Source: CALAED01 sp035765195 (lineage in GTDB: Bacteria; Actinomycetota; Actinomycetes; Streptosporangiales; Streptosporangiaceae). Taken from it: DNA of 64,000 nt. The notes under the pieces were generated by a model that had not been told where the DNA came from, searched no databases, and saw only the letters and a list, made by a program, of their open reading frames with translations. Positions 25,192 through 34,617 of this stretch are shown piece after piece. The position numbers and the translations under genes were made by a program. Each line of letters opens with the position of its first letter. Positions within the stretch are counted from its first letter, which is position 1. The stretch spans positions 1 through 64,000 of the forward strand of contig DASTYC010000027.1 in assembly GCA_035765195.1 (NCBI GenBank), read 5' to 3'.

Positions 25192-26391
25192 ATGCGCGTC
25201 TACCGCGAGTTCCTGCGCCTGCCGCATGCCGCGCGCCTGCTCGGCGGCACCCTGCTCGGCCGGCTCCCCAACGGCATGGGCGCGCTGGCGATCGTGCTGT
25301 TCACCCGGGCGCACGGCGGCGGCTACAGCCTCGCGGGCGGGCTCTCGGCGATCTGGGTGGTCGCCTTGGCGCTCGGGCAGCCGACGCTGGGCCGGGCGAT
25401 GGACCGGCTCGGCCAGCCGCGCATCCTGTTCGGCGGCGCGGTCGCCGCCGCCGGCGGCTTCGCCCTGCTCGCGGTCACCGGTCTGGAGCCGCTGCCGGTG
25501 GCGATCGGCGCGGTGATCATCGCCGGCTTCGCCACGCCGCCGCTGGAGGCCGGGCTGCGGGCGCTGTGGCCGGCCGTGCTGCCGGCCCCGGCGCAGGTGC
25601 GGACGGCCTACGCGGTCGACGCCGCCACCCAGGAGTTGATCTTCACCGTGGGGCCGCTGCTCGTGGTCGCCGCGGCATCGGTGTCGGCGGAGGCCGCGCT
25701 CATCGTCACCGGCCTGCTCGGCGTCGCCGGCACCATCGTCGTCACCTCGTCGCGGCCGTCCCAGCAGTGGCGGGGCGAGCCCCGGGAGGCGCACTGGGCG
25801 GGACCGCTGCGTTCGTCCGGGCTTCGCGTCCTCATGGCCACGCTCGCCCTGGTCGGGGTCGCGCTGGGCGCGATCAGCGTGGCGGTCGTCACCTACGCCG
25901 ACGCCCGGCACATCGCGGCCGCCTCCGGCGTCCTGCTCGCCGCCAACGCGGGCGGCGCGCTGTGCGGCGGGCTCGTGCACGGTGCCCGGCACGGCCGGCG
26001 GACGGCCTACCCGTTGCTGGTCGGCTGCCTCGCCGTGGGCTACCTGCCGCTGGCCGCCGCGCCTGCCTTCCCATTCATGATCGTGCTCGCCTTCCTCGCC
26101 GGCGTCTCGCTCGCGCCGGCGCTCGCCACCGCCTTCACGCTCGTCGACGCGCTCGCGCCGCGCGGGACGGTCACGGAGGCCTTCGCCTGGCTGGTCACCG
26201 CGATGGCGCTGGGCGCGGCCACCGGTTCGGCGCTGGCCGGCATCGCCGGCGACGTGGCCGGCGCGCACGCGGCGTTCGCCTGCGCGGGAGCGGGTGGCAT
26301 CCTCGCCCTCGCCGTCTGCCTGCTCGGGCGCGGCGCGCTGGCTGCCGGCCCGCGACGCGCAACGCACACCGCTCTCCCCGACGCCACCTGA
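25192..26391 (+). CDS. Major facilitator superfamily transporter
   Basis: About 399 residues with around 12 hydrophobic segments. Motif A is recognisable as LGRAMDRLGQPRILFGGA between helices 2 and 3; the C-terminal half has TFTLVDALAPRGTVTEAFAW, as in actinomycete MFS exporters. No ribosome site is clear before this ATG. It diverges from the LacI gene around a palindrome and may export or import the ligand of that regulator; substrate unknown. Confidence 0.85.
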   Translation: MRVYREFLRLPHAARLLGGTLLGRLPNGMGALAIVLFTRAHGGGYSLAGGLSAIWVVALALGQPTLGRAMDRLGQPRILFGGAVAAAGGFALLAVTGLEPLPVAIGAVIIAGFATPPLEAGLRALWPAVLPAPAQVRTAYAVDAATQELIFTVGPLLVVAAASVSAEAALIVTGLLGVAGTIVVTSSRPSQQWRGEPREAHWAGPLRSSGLRVLMATLALVGVALGAISVAVVTYADARHIAAASGVLLAANAGGALCGGLVHGARHGRRTAYPLLVGCLAVGYLPLAAAPAFPFMIVLAFLAGVSLAPALATAFTLVDALAPRGTVTEAFAWLVTAMALGAATGSALAGIAGDVAGAHAAFACAGAGGILALAVCLLGRGALAAGPRRATHTALPDAT

Positions 26392-26494
26392 TCGACCGGT
26401 GACGGTCAACGCTGGCCGAAACGTAACCATTCGGGCCCGGTGGCGCGTCTGTTCAACAGGTCATCTTTACCGACCAATCAGGGGGAAAGTGAAT

Positions 26495-28150
26495 ATGCGT
26501 GATGTGATGCGACCATTGCGGCGGCTGCTCGCCGTGTCGTCCGTGGTGGTCATCGCATGGTCCGGCCTGGTCGCACCGGCCGGCGCCGAGCTTTCGGGCC
26601 AGATGGAGACGGATCTCCAGGTCAGTCCGGAGGTCGTGCTCGCGCCCTCGGCCGACCGGCCCGCTCCCGTCATCACCTGGGAGGGCACGGTGTGGTTCCG
26701 CGGGTTCGAGTCCGTTCCCAAGGCCTACGACACGACCGCGACCATGCGCCTGCCCGGCGGGGTGAAGGTGGAGTCCGTCTCGTCCCGGCAGTGCCGCGCG
26801 CGCGATCTGGTCGTCCGCTGTCACTTCGGCACCGTGCTCAGCGACGAGCAGAAGAAGGTGACCGTGCGCGTCAAGGTCGTCAACGCCACGGTCGGGGACC
26901 GGCTGGGCGCCACGCTGGAGGCGCGGGCCCGCAATCTCGACCCCAGCCCGGGCAGAGAGCCCATCGGTCCGCTCGTCGTCCCCAACGAGGCCGATCTCGA
27001 GGTGAGCTGGTCCCACTGGCGGGACTCCGTCGCACCGGGCGCCGAGATGAGCTATGGCGTCAGGGCGGCCAACAACGGACCGCTCAGGACCGCGCCCGCG
27101 GTCTTGATCATCAAACCCGGTGCGCAGCTGCCCGACCCGCAGGTGCGGGTGGACAGCCCCAACGCCTGCACCAGAACCGCCGAGGGCTTCAGTTGCCCGT
27201 TCGTCCGCTCCATCAGCCTGGACCTGTCCGGGTTCGTGAGCCCCGACGCCGACGAAACCACCCTCTCGACGACCATCTCCGTCGAGTTCGCCGGAGACGA
27301 CCCGCCGGCCGACCCGGTACCGGGGAACAACACGCTGACAAAGGACACTTTCGTCGAGCGGCGCGCCGACGTCGGAACGACCCTGTCGCTGACGCCGGAC
27401 ACCGTGGCCGCCGCGGACCTGGTGAACGAGCCCGCCCTGACCTACCGCGCCACCGTCACCAACAACGGCCCGGGCGTCGCACACGAGACCGCGCTCTCGG
27501 TGATCTTGGAGCGCGGCCTGGACAACGGCATCGCGTTCGTCTCCGCACCGGACGGCTGCACCTACGACTTCGCCGTGCAGTGCCCGGTCGGGGACCTGGC
27601 CGTGGGCGAGTCTCGCGAGTACGTGATCCAGGCCAAGGCGACCCGGCGAATCCGCGGAGAACGCGTCGACGCCGAGGCCCAGGTCACCGCCCGTAACAAC
27701 GAGTTCGATCTGCCCGACAACAATTTCGCGGGGGCCGTGCTCAATGTGCCGGGCAATTCAGCGGACCTGGCCGTCGATGTCGGCGCCGAGCCGAACCCGA
27801 TGGTCGCCGGCGATCCGGTCACCATCGTCGCCACCGCACGCAACAACGGCCCGCTGCCCACGGCCGACGCGCTGCTCCAGATCAATCTGGACACGTCGCT
27901 GGCCGATCCGCGGATCGTCGCCGAAGGCGGCACCTGCCGCGTCGTGACCGATGGCTGGTTCGAGTGCACGCTCACCGGCCTGTCCGCGCAGCCCGTCGCC
28001 ATAAGGGTCACCGGCACCACCGCGTTGAACCCGGGTGACCACCTGACCGGACGCGCCGAGGTCCGTTCCGTTGACAACGTCCAGGACAACGGGCACGCCA
28101 ACAACGTCGACTTCCTGGACATCCCCGTCGTCGCCCCGCCGACGACCTGA
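26495..28150 (+). CDS. Secreted DUF11/CARDB-like repeat protein
   Basis: About 551 residues from an ATG after AGGGGGAAAG. A Sec signal peptide (RRLLAVSSVVVIAWSGLVAPAGA) is followed by three or four Ig-like DUF11 repeats, each with a V-NNGP turn and ending in a DN-A or GNN motif: ADLEVSWSHWRDSVAPGAEM, ADVGTTLSLTPDTVAAADLV, ADLAVDVGAEPNPMVAGDPV. Pairs of cysteines in each repeat (for example CTRTAEGFSC) may form disulfides. No sortase motif or membrane anchor at the C-terminus (APPTT), so it is probably released or wall-associated. No operon partner. Confidence 0.8.
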   Translation: MRDVMRPLRRLLAVSSVVVIAWSGLVAPAGAELSGQMETDLQVSPEVVLAPSADRPAPVITWEGTVWFRGFESVPKAYDTTATMRLPGGVKVESVSSRQCRARDLVVRCHFGTVLSDEQKKVTVRVKVVNATVGDRLGATLEARARNLDPSPGREPIGPLVVPNEADLEVSWSHWRDSVAPGAEMSYGVRAANNGPLRTAPAVLIIKPGAQLPDPQVRVDSPNACTRTAEGFSCPFVRSISLDLSGFVSPDADETTLSTTISVEFAGDDPPADPVPGNNTLTKDTFVERRADVGTTLSLTPDTVAAADLVNEPALTYRATVTNNGPGVAHETALSVILERGLDNGIAFVSAPDGCTYDFAVQCPVGDLAVGESREYVIQAKATRRIRGERVDAEAQVTARNNEFDLPDNNFAGAVLNVPGNSADLAVDVGAEPNPMVAGDPVTIVATARNNGPLPTADALLQINLDTSLADPRIVAEGGTCRVVTDGWFECTLTGLSAQPVAIRVTGTTALNPGDHLTGRAEVRSVDNVQDNGHANNVDFLDIPVVAPPTT

Positions 28151-28168
28151 GGACGACGACCTGAGGAC
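28141..28168. repeat. 14-bp tandem duplication at a stop codon
   Basis: GACGACCTGAGGAC occurs twice without a gap (28141-28154 and 28155-28168). The first copy includes the TGA of the DUF11 protein gene, so the second TGA would be a duplicate left by replication slippage. Confidence 0.8.
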
Positions 28169-28195
28169 GAGGAGAACAGGCGAACAACCGGCCGC

Positions 28196-28977
<782 letters not shown>

Positions 28978-28981
<4 letters not shown>

Positions 28982-29883
28982 GCCGCCCACCTCCCCACCC
29001 GGTCGCGGAACAGCCGCAACAGCACGTCCATCGCGATGCCGATGAGGCCGATGACGATGAGCACCGCGAAGATCCGGTCGGTGAGGAGGAAGCGCTGGGA
29101 CCGTACGATCCGGTAGCCGAGTCCCGAGGTCGCCGCGAACAGTTCGGCGATCACCACGAAGTTCCAGGCGGCCGCCGCGTTCACCCGGGCGGCGTCGATG
29201 ATGCCCGGCAGGGCGTACGGGAGCATCACCTTCCTGACGAGCACCGCCGGGGTGGCGCCCAGCGTCATCGACGCCTCGAGCAGCCGGCGCGGCACCTGCC
29301 GGACGGCGTCGGCGACCATCAAGGTGTTGAAGAACACCACGCCGAGGACCAGCACCGCCAGCTTCGACGGCTCGCCGAGCCCCAGCCAGATGATCAGCAG
29401 CGGGATGAACGCGCTCGCCGGCCAGTAGCGCACCAGGCCGATGATCGGCTCCAGCGCGGCGAGCGCCCACCCCCAGGTGCCCATCGCGAACCCGACCGGC
29501 ACGGAGATCGCCAGTGCGATGCCGAAGCCGTACAGCACCCGGCGCACGCTGGCGAGCGTGTCGGTGAGCAGCTCACCGGATCTGGCCATGTCGGCGAACG
29601 CGGCCACGGTGGCGCGCGGGGAGGGCAGGAACGTCGGGTCGACCGCCCCGGTCCAGCTCAGCGCCACCCAGACGAGAAACGGCACGACGAGCGACGCCGC
29701 CCGCAGCGCCCAGCGCGGACCGCGCGAGATCGCCAGGCCGGGCGCCAGCCAGGTGTTCGGCCGCCGCACCCGGCGGGCCGGCAGCGGGGGCCAGTCCGCC
29801 CGGCCGTCGTTCGCCCGGCCGTCGTTCGCCCGGATCCGTCCCGGCGCCTGCCGCTGCTCCTCGGTCCGTTGGGGCGAGCTCAT
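28978..29883 (-). CDS. ABC importer permease (SsuC/TauC type), probable guanidine uptake
   Basis: 301 residues. About six transmembrane helices after a roughly 60-residue hydrophilic N-terminus that contains an exact duplication, RANDGRANDG. The EAA loop (LLEASMTLGATPAVLVRKVM) is conserved. ATGA overlap with the binding-protein gene and GTGA with the ATPase gene make the three transporter genes translationally coupled. Confidence 0.88.
29801..29830. repeat. 15-bp in-frame tandem duplication in the permease gene
   Basis: CGGCCGTCGTTCGCC repeats exactly at 29801-29815 and 29816-29830 and adds five residues (RANDG twice) to the cytoplasmic N-terminal tail of the permease. A recent slippage event is likely and should vary between strains. 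Confidence 0.85.
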
Positions 29884-30917
29884 CCGGCGCCGCCCATGGC
29901 CTTGACGAAGCTGTCGTCGAGCAGGCCGTCGAGGTCGGGCCGCGCGTCGACGAGCTTGCTGCCGACCAGGAAGTCGGAGATCTTCTTGGCCTGGTAGTCC
30001 AGGTTGGCGTCCGTGGACCCGGGTGCGAACGCCTTCAGGTTGTCCTGCAGGGAGAAGATCGTCGTGCCCTTGTCGTACGCCTTGTAGTCGGCGACGCCCA
30101 CCCCCGCCCGCTTGGCCATGATGTTCACCGCTTCAGCGGGATGGGCGGAGATCCACGCGAGCGTGTCGAACCAGGTCCGCACCAGGGCCTGGACCGTCTT
30201 CGGGTCCTTCTTCACCAGGTCGGGCCGCACGACCAGGTGATCGGGGATGGCGCCGGGAAAGTACTTGGACGTGGCGATCGCCTTGCTGCCAGGCAGTTGC
30301 AGCGCCGTCGAGGTGAACGGCGCGAAGACTCCGACGGCGTCGACCCGCCCCGCCTTGAACGCCGCGGCCGCGGCATCGGTGAGCAGCGGCTTGAAGGTGA
30401 CGTCACGCTCGGAAAGCCCGGCCCGCCGCAGGGCGAGCAGCAGCAGGTAGTGGTCGACCGTGCCCTGCTCGGCGGCCACCGTCTTGCCCTTCAACTCGGC
30501 CACGGAGTCGATGCCGGACCTGGCGATGATCTGGTCGTTGCCGGTGGAGTTGTCGTTGGTGAGGACGATGACCTCCTCGGCGCCGCCCGCCACCGAGGAG
30601 ATCGTGTCGTTCAGGGTCTGGCTGTTGGCGTCGAGGGAGCCGTTGGCGAGGGCGGTCAGGCTGTCGGTGTAGCTGTCGAAGTACTTCAGCTCCACCCGCA
30701 CGCCGTTCTTCGCGAACAGCCCCTGCTCCTGGGCGACCTGCCACGGGAACCAGCCCGGCCAGGCGCTGAACCCGAAGGCGATCGGATCGCCGGCCCCGCC
30801 GCCCCCGCCACCGGACCCGCCGCCCCCGCCCCCTGGCCCGCAGGCCGGCAGGACGAGCGCGGCGACGACGATCACCGCGCCGAACAAGCGATTCATCCCC
30901 CGGCGTTCAGTCTGCAT
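29880..30917 (-). CDS. NMT1/SsuA-like binding lipoprotein, probable guanidine uptake
   Basis: 345 residues. Lipoprotein signal (LFGAVIVVAALVLPACGPG, lipobox LPAC) followed by a glycine linker, then the SsuA/THI5/NMT1 fold (FGFSAWPGWFPWQVAQEQGL, DAVGVFAPFTSTAL). GGAAGGA lies before the ATG; a second ATG at 30896 is possible. It follows the ureohydrolase gene by 21 bp in a guanidine-riboswitch operon. NMT1-like importers are known partners of ykkC-I riboswitches, which supports a guanidine ligand. Confidence 0.82.
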   Translation of the reverse strand: MQTERRGMNRLFGAVIVVAALVLPACGPGGGGGGSGGGGGGAGDPIAFGFSAWPGWFPWQVAQEQGLFAKNGVRVELKYFDSYTDSLTALANGSLDANSQTLNDTISSVAGGAEEVIVLTNDNSTGNDQIIARSGIDSVAELKGKTVAAEQGTVDHYLLLLALRRAGLSERDVTFKPLLTDAAAAAFKAGRVDAVGVFAPFTSTALQLPGSKAIATSKYFPGAIPDHLVVRPDLVKKDPKTVQALVRTWFDTLAWISAHPAEAVNIMAKRAGVGVADYKAYDKGTTIFSLQDNLKAFAPGSTDANLDYQAKKISDFLVGSKLVDARPDLDGLLDDSFVKAMGGAG

Positions 30918-30938
30918 GGCACCGGTCCTTCCTGGGGG

Positions 30939-32045
30939 TCATGTCGCCGGCAGGTGGCCGGAGCGGACGAGGCAGCCGAGCGTGTCGCAGATGACCCTGG
31001 TGGCCAGCAGCGACGTGATCTCCGCGTTGTCGTAGGGAGGGGAGCACTCGACGACCTCGATCCCGGCGAGCGGCGCGGCGTCGGCGATGAGCTGGATGAA
31101 CTTGAGGACCTCGCGGGGCAGGAACCCGCCCGGCTCCGGCCAGCCGGTGCCGGGAACGAACGCGGCGTCGAGACAGTCGACGTCGAAGCTCAACCACACC
31201 GCCTCGGCGTCCCGCCAGGCCACCTCGAGGGCCCGCTCGGCCGCGGCGTCGATGCCCATCTCGACGCAGTCGGTCACGGTCATGATCGTCGTGCCGCGCT
31301 CCCGGCCGACCCGCACGCCGGGCCGCGGCGCCTGCCAGCCGCCGATGCCGATCTGCACGAGGTTGCGCGGGGGCACGTTGGGGATGTCGGTGGCGTGGAA
31401 CCACGGCGTGGTGTGCATCCGCTCGTCGAGGTCGGTCTCCTGCGTGTCGACATGCCGGTCGAAGTGGATGATGCCGAGGTTGCCGGTCAGGTGCGCGGCG
31501 ACCCCGCGCACGGTCGCGTAGCCGATCGAATGGTCGCCGCCGAGCACGACGGGCAGCGCGCCGGACGCGTACACGTGCGAGACGGCCTTGGTGATCTGGT
31601 CGAAGGTCTTCTCGATGTTGCCGGGGATCGTGAACACGTCGCCCAGGTCGGCGATGGTGATCGACTCGCGCAGGTCGACGCCGAGCTCGAAGCTGTAGGT
31701 TCCGTACAGCGCCGAGATCTTGCGGATGCCCTGCGGGCCGAACCTCGTGCCCGAGCGGTACGTGGTGCCGCCGTCGAAGGGCGCGCCCAGCACCGCCACG
31801 TCGTAGTCGCCGCAGCGGCGCACGTCCTCGACATAGGGCGCCTTGAGGAACGTGTTGATCCCGGCGAAGTGCGGCAGCTCGCCACGCGAGAACGTGGGGA
31901 TGCGACGGTCGACGATCGAGTCGGCGCCGGGCAGGCCGTACTCCAGCCCCCGCGCGACCTCCTCGTCCCACTTCGCGGTCGGCAGGTCACGCTCAGCCGC
32001 GACCGCGTACGCCGCCTCCGGACCGTATCTGTCGTGCGTGGACAT
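30939..32045 (-). CDS. gdmH: Ureohydrolase, probable Ni-dependent guanidine hydrolase
   Basis: 368 residues, arginase/agmatinase fold. Metal ligands are in place: His172 in LGGDHS, Asp196/His198/Asp200 in HFDRHVDT, Asp288/Asp290 in SFDVDCLD. The usual DAH motif is DRH here, followed by the ERMHTTPWFHATDIPN segment, and the usual PGTGTPEPGG is PGTGWPEPGG. From memory, these variants characterise the cyanobacterial guanidine hydrolase group (GdmH, Sll1077) rather than agmatinase. The product would be urea plus ammonia. The leader contains a guanidine-I riboswitch and an importer follows, which strongly supports this call. No nickel chaperone genes are adjacent. Confidence 0.82.
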   Translation of the reverse strand: MSTHDRYGPEAAYAVAAERDLPTAKWDEEVARGLEYGLPGADSIVDRRIPTFSRGELPHFAGINTFLKAPYVEDVRRCGDYDVAVLGAPFDGGTTYRSGTRFGPQGIRKISALYGTYSFELGVDLRESITIADLGDVFTIPGNIEKTFDQITKAVSHVYASGALPVVLGGDHSIGYATVRGVAAHLTGNLGIIHFDRHVDTQETDLDERMHTTPWFHATDIPNVPPRNLVQIGIGGWQAPRPGVRVGRERGTTIMTVTDCVEMGIDAAAERALEVAWRDAEAVWLSFDVDCLDAAFVPGTGWPEPGGFLPREVLKFIQLIADAAPLAGIEVVECSPPYDNAEITSLLATRVICDTLGCLVRSGHLPAT

Positions 32046-32089
32046 CGCGACCTCCAGGACGGGGCCCGGCCACGGACGCGGCCAGGCTG

Positions 32090-32200
32090 GTGGCCACCTC
32101 CCGGGCTTTTATCCCGCCGTGGAACGGCCGCCGCCGTCGGCACCCGCCTCGCCTCTCGGTCCTGTCCCGCGGCCGCCGAGCCGCGGCGGAACCCTAGGCG
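32090..32200 (-). ncRNA. Guanidine-I (ykkC) riboswitch
   Basis: Reading leftward, the leader contains in order CCTAGGGTTCCG (near 32198), ACCGAGAGG (near 32155) and GGCGGGATAAAAGCCCGGGAG (near 32100-32118), the three hallmark conserved blocks of the ykkC-I aptamer in the right order and spacing (about 110 nt). It ends about 45 nt before the gdmH ATG, which has a GGAGG site. Ligand-bound RNA is expected to turn on guanidine degradation and uptake. Confidence 0.88.
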
Positions 32201-32308
32201 CGCCTCACTTCGTGAGTCGCGACCACGAAAACACCGGGCTGTGTCGGCGGTGGTTCGGCGGCATGTCCGATGTGTTAATTGCGGCTCACCGTGGAGCCGA
32301 CGTGGCTA

Positions 32309-32369
32309 TTGACACCTCCCACCGGACCTCCTAGCGTCCCGTTCGAAGCCTTCGTCGAAGCGCTTCGAC
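32309..32369 (+). promoter_or_regulatory. Promoter and LacI operator of the glycan importer operon
   Basis: TTGACA (32309-32314), 17-nt spacer and TAGCGT (32332-32337) form a good sigma-70-type promoter. The perfect palindrome GTCGAAGCGCTTCGAC at 32354-32369 lies just downstream of the expected start point, an ideal block site for a LacI repressor. The same core recurs at two promoters 10 kb away, beside the LacI gene. Confidence 0.8.
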
Positions 32370-32419
32370 AATCGGCCTCTCATCACCTTCGACCTCACCC
32401 CCACCTCTGGAGGCTCCCG

Positions 32420-33727
32420 ATGTTCAGCAAACGGAAAGGCGTGGCGGTGCTGGCGACGCTCGCCGCCCTCGGCATGACGGCCGCCGCGTGCGGCGGCGAC
32501 GACGGAGGTGGGAACGACTCCGGCGGCGGCACCCAGGCAAAGGTGCTCAAGCTCTGGCATTACGAAAGCCCCGACAGCGCCATGGCCATCGCCTGGAACC
32601 AGGCCATCAGGGAGTTCCAGGCGTCCCACCCCGGCGTGACGGTGAAGTTCGAGGAGAAGGGTTTCGAGCAGATCCAAAAGACCGCGCCGATGGTCCTCAA
32701 CTCCAAAGACGCCCCCGACATCATGGAGTACAACAAGGGCAACGCCACCGCCGGTCTGCTGTCCAAGCAGGGGCTGCTCACCGACCTGACGCCGCAGGTG
32801 AGCAAGCACGGCTGGGACAGGGTGATCCCGGCGAACGTGCAGACGATCGCCAAGTACGACGCCAGGGGCGTCATGGGCGGCGACAAGTGGTACGGCATCC
32901 CCAACTACGCCGAGTATCTCCAGGTCTTCTACAACAAGGACACGTTCGAGAAGAACAACATCAAGGTGCCGGCCACCTTCGAGGAGTTCACCGCCGCGCT
33001 CGACGCCTTCGCCGGGAAGGGCATCACGCCGCTGGCCAACGCGGGCGCCGAGTACATGGGCCAGCAGTACCTCTACCAGCTCGCGCTGAGCAAGGCCGAC
33101 TCCACCTGGGTCAGCAACTACGAGCGCTACACGGGCAAGGTCGACTTCCACGACCCGGCCTGGACGTACGCCGCCACCACCTTCGCCGACTGGGTGAAGA
33201 AGGGCTACATCGCCAAGAACTCGGTGAGCCTCAAGGCCGAGGACGCCGGCCAGGCCTTCATCTCCGGCAAGTTCCCCATGATGTTCTCCGGCAGCTGGTG
33301 GTTCGGCCGGATCGCCAAGGAGGCCAAGTTCGACTGGGGCACCTTCGCCTGGCCCGGCAGCCAGTTGACCCTCGGCTCGGGCGGCAACATCTGGGTGGTG
33401 CCGCAGGGCTCGAAGAACAAGGACCTGGCCTACGAGTTCATCGACGCCACGATGAGGCAGGGCGTGCAGAACACGCTGGCCAACAGCGGCGGCGTGCCGG
33501 TCGCCGCGAACGCGGCGACGGTGAGCGACCCGAAGGCCAAGGAACTGATCCAGAACTACAACGCGCTTGTGCAGCGCAACGGGCTGGCGTACTACCCGGA
33601 CTGGCCGGTGCCTGGCTTCTACGACACGCTCGTGTCGCAGACGCAAAAGCTCATCAACGGCAGCGCGTCGCCTGACAAGGTCCTGTCCGATCTGCAGAAG
33701 GCCTACGACAGCGGCCTGCCCAAGTGA
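32420..33727 (+). CDS. Oligosaccharide-binding lipoprotein of ABC importer
   Basis: About 435 residues from an ATG with GGAGG. Lipoprotein signal (AVLATLAALGMTAAACGG, lipobox TAAC) and an SBP_bac_1 fold: LKLWHYESPDSAMAIAWNQ, FEASHP-like FQASHPGVTVKFEE, DAPDIMEYNKG, WYGIPNYAEYLQVFYNKDTF and AFISGKFPMMFSGSWW. It is the first gene of the operon with two MalF/MalG-type permeases, GH31 and GH1, so it probably takes up xylo-gluco-oligosaccharides. No ATPase gene is in the operon; a shared MsiK-type ATPase encoded elsewhere is the usual actinomycete solution. Confidence 0.88.
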   Translation: MFSKRKGVAVLATLAALGMTAAACGGDDGGGNDSGGGTQAKVLKLWHYESPDSAMAIAWNQAIREFQASHPGVTVKFEEKGFEQIQKTAPMVLNSKDAPDIMEYNKGNATAGLLSKQGLLTDLTPQVSKHGWDRVIPANVQTIAKYDARGVMGGDKWYGIPNYAEYLQVFYNKDTFEKNNIKVPATFEEFTAALDAFAGKGITPLANAGAEYMGQQYLYQLALSKADSTWVSNYERYTGKVDFHDPAWTYAATTFADWVKKGYIAKNSVSLKAEDAGQAFISGKFPMMFSGSWWFGRIAKEAKFDWGTFAWPGSQLTLGSGGNIWVVPQGSKNKDLAYEFIDATMRQGVQNTLANSGGVPVAANAATVSDPKAKELIQNYNALVQRNGLAYYPDWPVPGFYDTLVSQTQKLINGSASPDKVLSDLQKAYDSGLPK

Positions 33728-34617
33728 AAACGCGCGACCGGCTGGCCTACCTGCCCTACCTCGCCCCCGGGATGGTGCTGTTCATCGGCGTCATCGCGAT
33801 CCCCTTCGCGATGAACATCGGGATCAGCTTCACCCGGTGGGCGGGGGTCGGCACCCCCGACTGGATCGGCCTGGGCAACTATCGCGAGCTGGCCGAGGAC
33901 AGTGAGTTCTGGGCCTCGTTCCGGCACCAGTTCGCGCTGGTCTTCGGGATGTCGCTGATCCCGGCGGCCATCGGGCTGGTGCTGGCCTCGGTGCTGACCG
34001 AGGTCATCGGCAAGCGGTTCGGGCCGCGCACCGCCAGCGTGCTGCGCGCCTGCATCTACCTGCCGCAGCTCCTGCCCATCGTGGTCGCCGGGATCGTCTG
34101 GAGCTGGATCATGGCCCCCGAGGGCGGGGCCGCCAACGCGCTGCTCGAAGCCGTCGGCCTGGACTCGCTGGCGCACGACTGGCTCGGCGACCCCAAGACC
34201 GCCATGTGGAGCGTGATGGTGGTCATGGTCTGGTTCCAGATCGGCTTCCCGCTGGTCATCTTCATGTCGGGGCTGCAGCGTGTCGATCCGTCCCTGTACG
34301 AGGCCGCCGAGATCGACGGCGCGTCGTGGTGGCGGCGGTTCTGGCACATCACGCTGACGCAGATCCGGCCGGAGATCTTCGTGGTGCTGCTGATCACCGC
34401 CATCTACTCGCTCAAGTCGTTCCCGCAGATCTACGTGCTCACCAAGGGCGGACCCGGCGGCGCCACCAACGTGCCGTCGTACTACTCGTATCAGAACTTC
34501 TTCGAGAAGACGGACGTCGGCTACGGGGCCTCGATCGCCACCGTGCTCACCCTGATCACCATCGTGCTGGCCGCCGGGTTCATCCGCGTGCAGAACAAGA
34601 GCCTGGAGGAACAGTGA
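33724..34617 (+). CDS. ABC sugar permease (MalF-type)
   Basis: 297 residues, six predicted transmembrane helices, with the EAA loop YEAAEIDGASWWRRFWHITL. GTG start overlaps the binding-protein stop (GTGA) and its own stop overlaps the next GTG in the same way. It forms half of the importer channel for the oligosaccharide degraded by the GH31/GH1 enzymes. Confidence 0.92.
   Translation: MKTRDRLAYLPYLAPGMVLFIGVIAIPFAMNIGISFTRWAGVGTPDWIGLGNYRELAEDSEFWASFRHQFALVFGMSLIPAAIGLVLASVLTEVIGKRFGPRTASVLRACIYLPQLLPIVVAGIVWSWIMAPEGGAANALLEAVGLDSLAHDWLGDPKTAMWSVMVVMVWFQIGFPLVIFMSGLQRVDPSLYEAAEIDGASWWRRFWHITLTQIRPEIFVVLLITAIYSLKSFPQIYVLTKGGPGGATNVPSYYSYQNFFEKTDVGYGASIATVLTLITIVLAAGFIRVQNKSLEEQ

Noticed and set aside
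30939..32045. Agmatinase assignment of the ureohydrolase
   Set aside because: DRH instead of DAH, the PGTGWPEPGG variant and the guanidine riboswitch leader argue for the guanidine hydrolase group.
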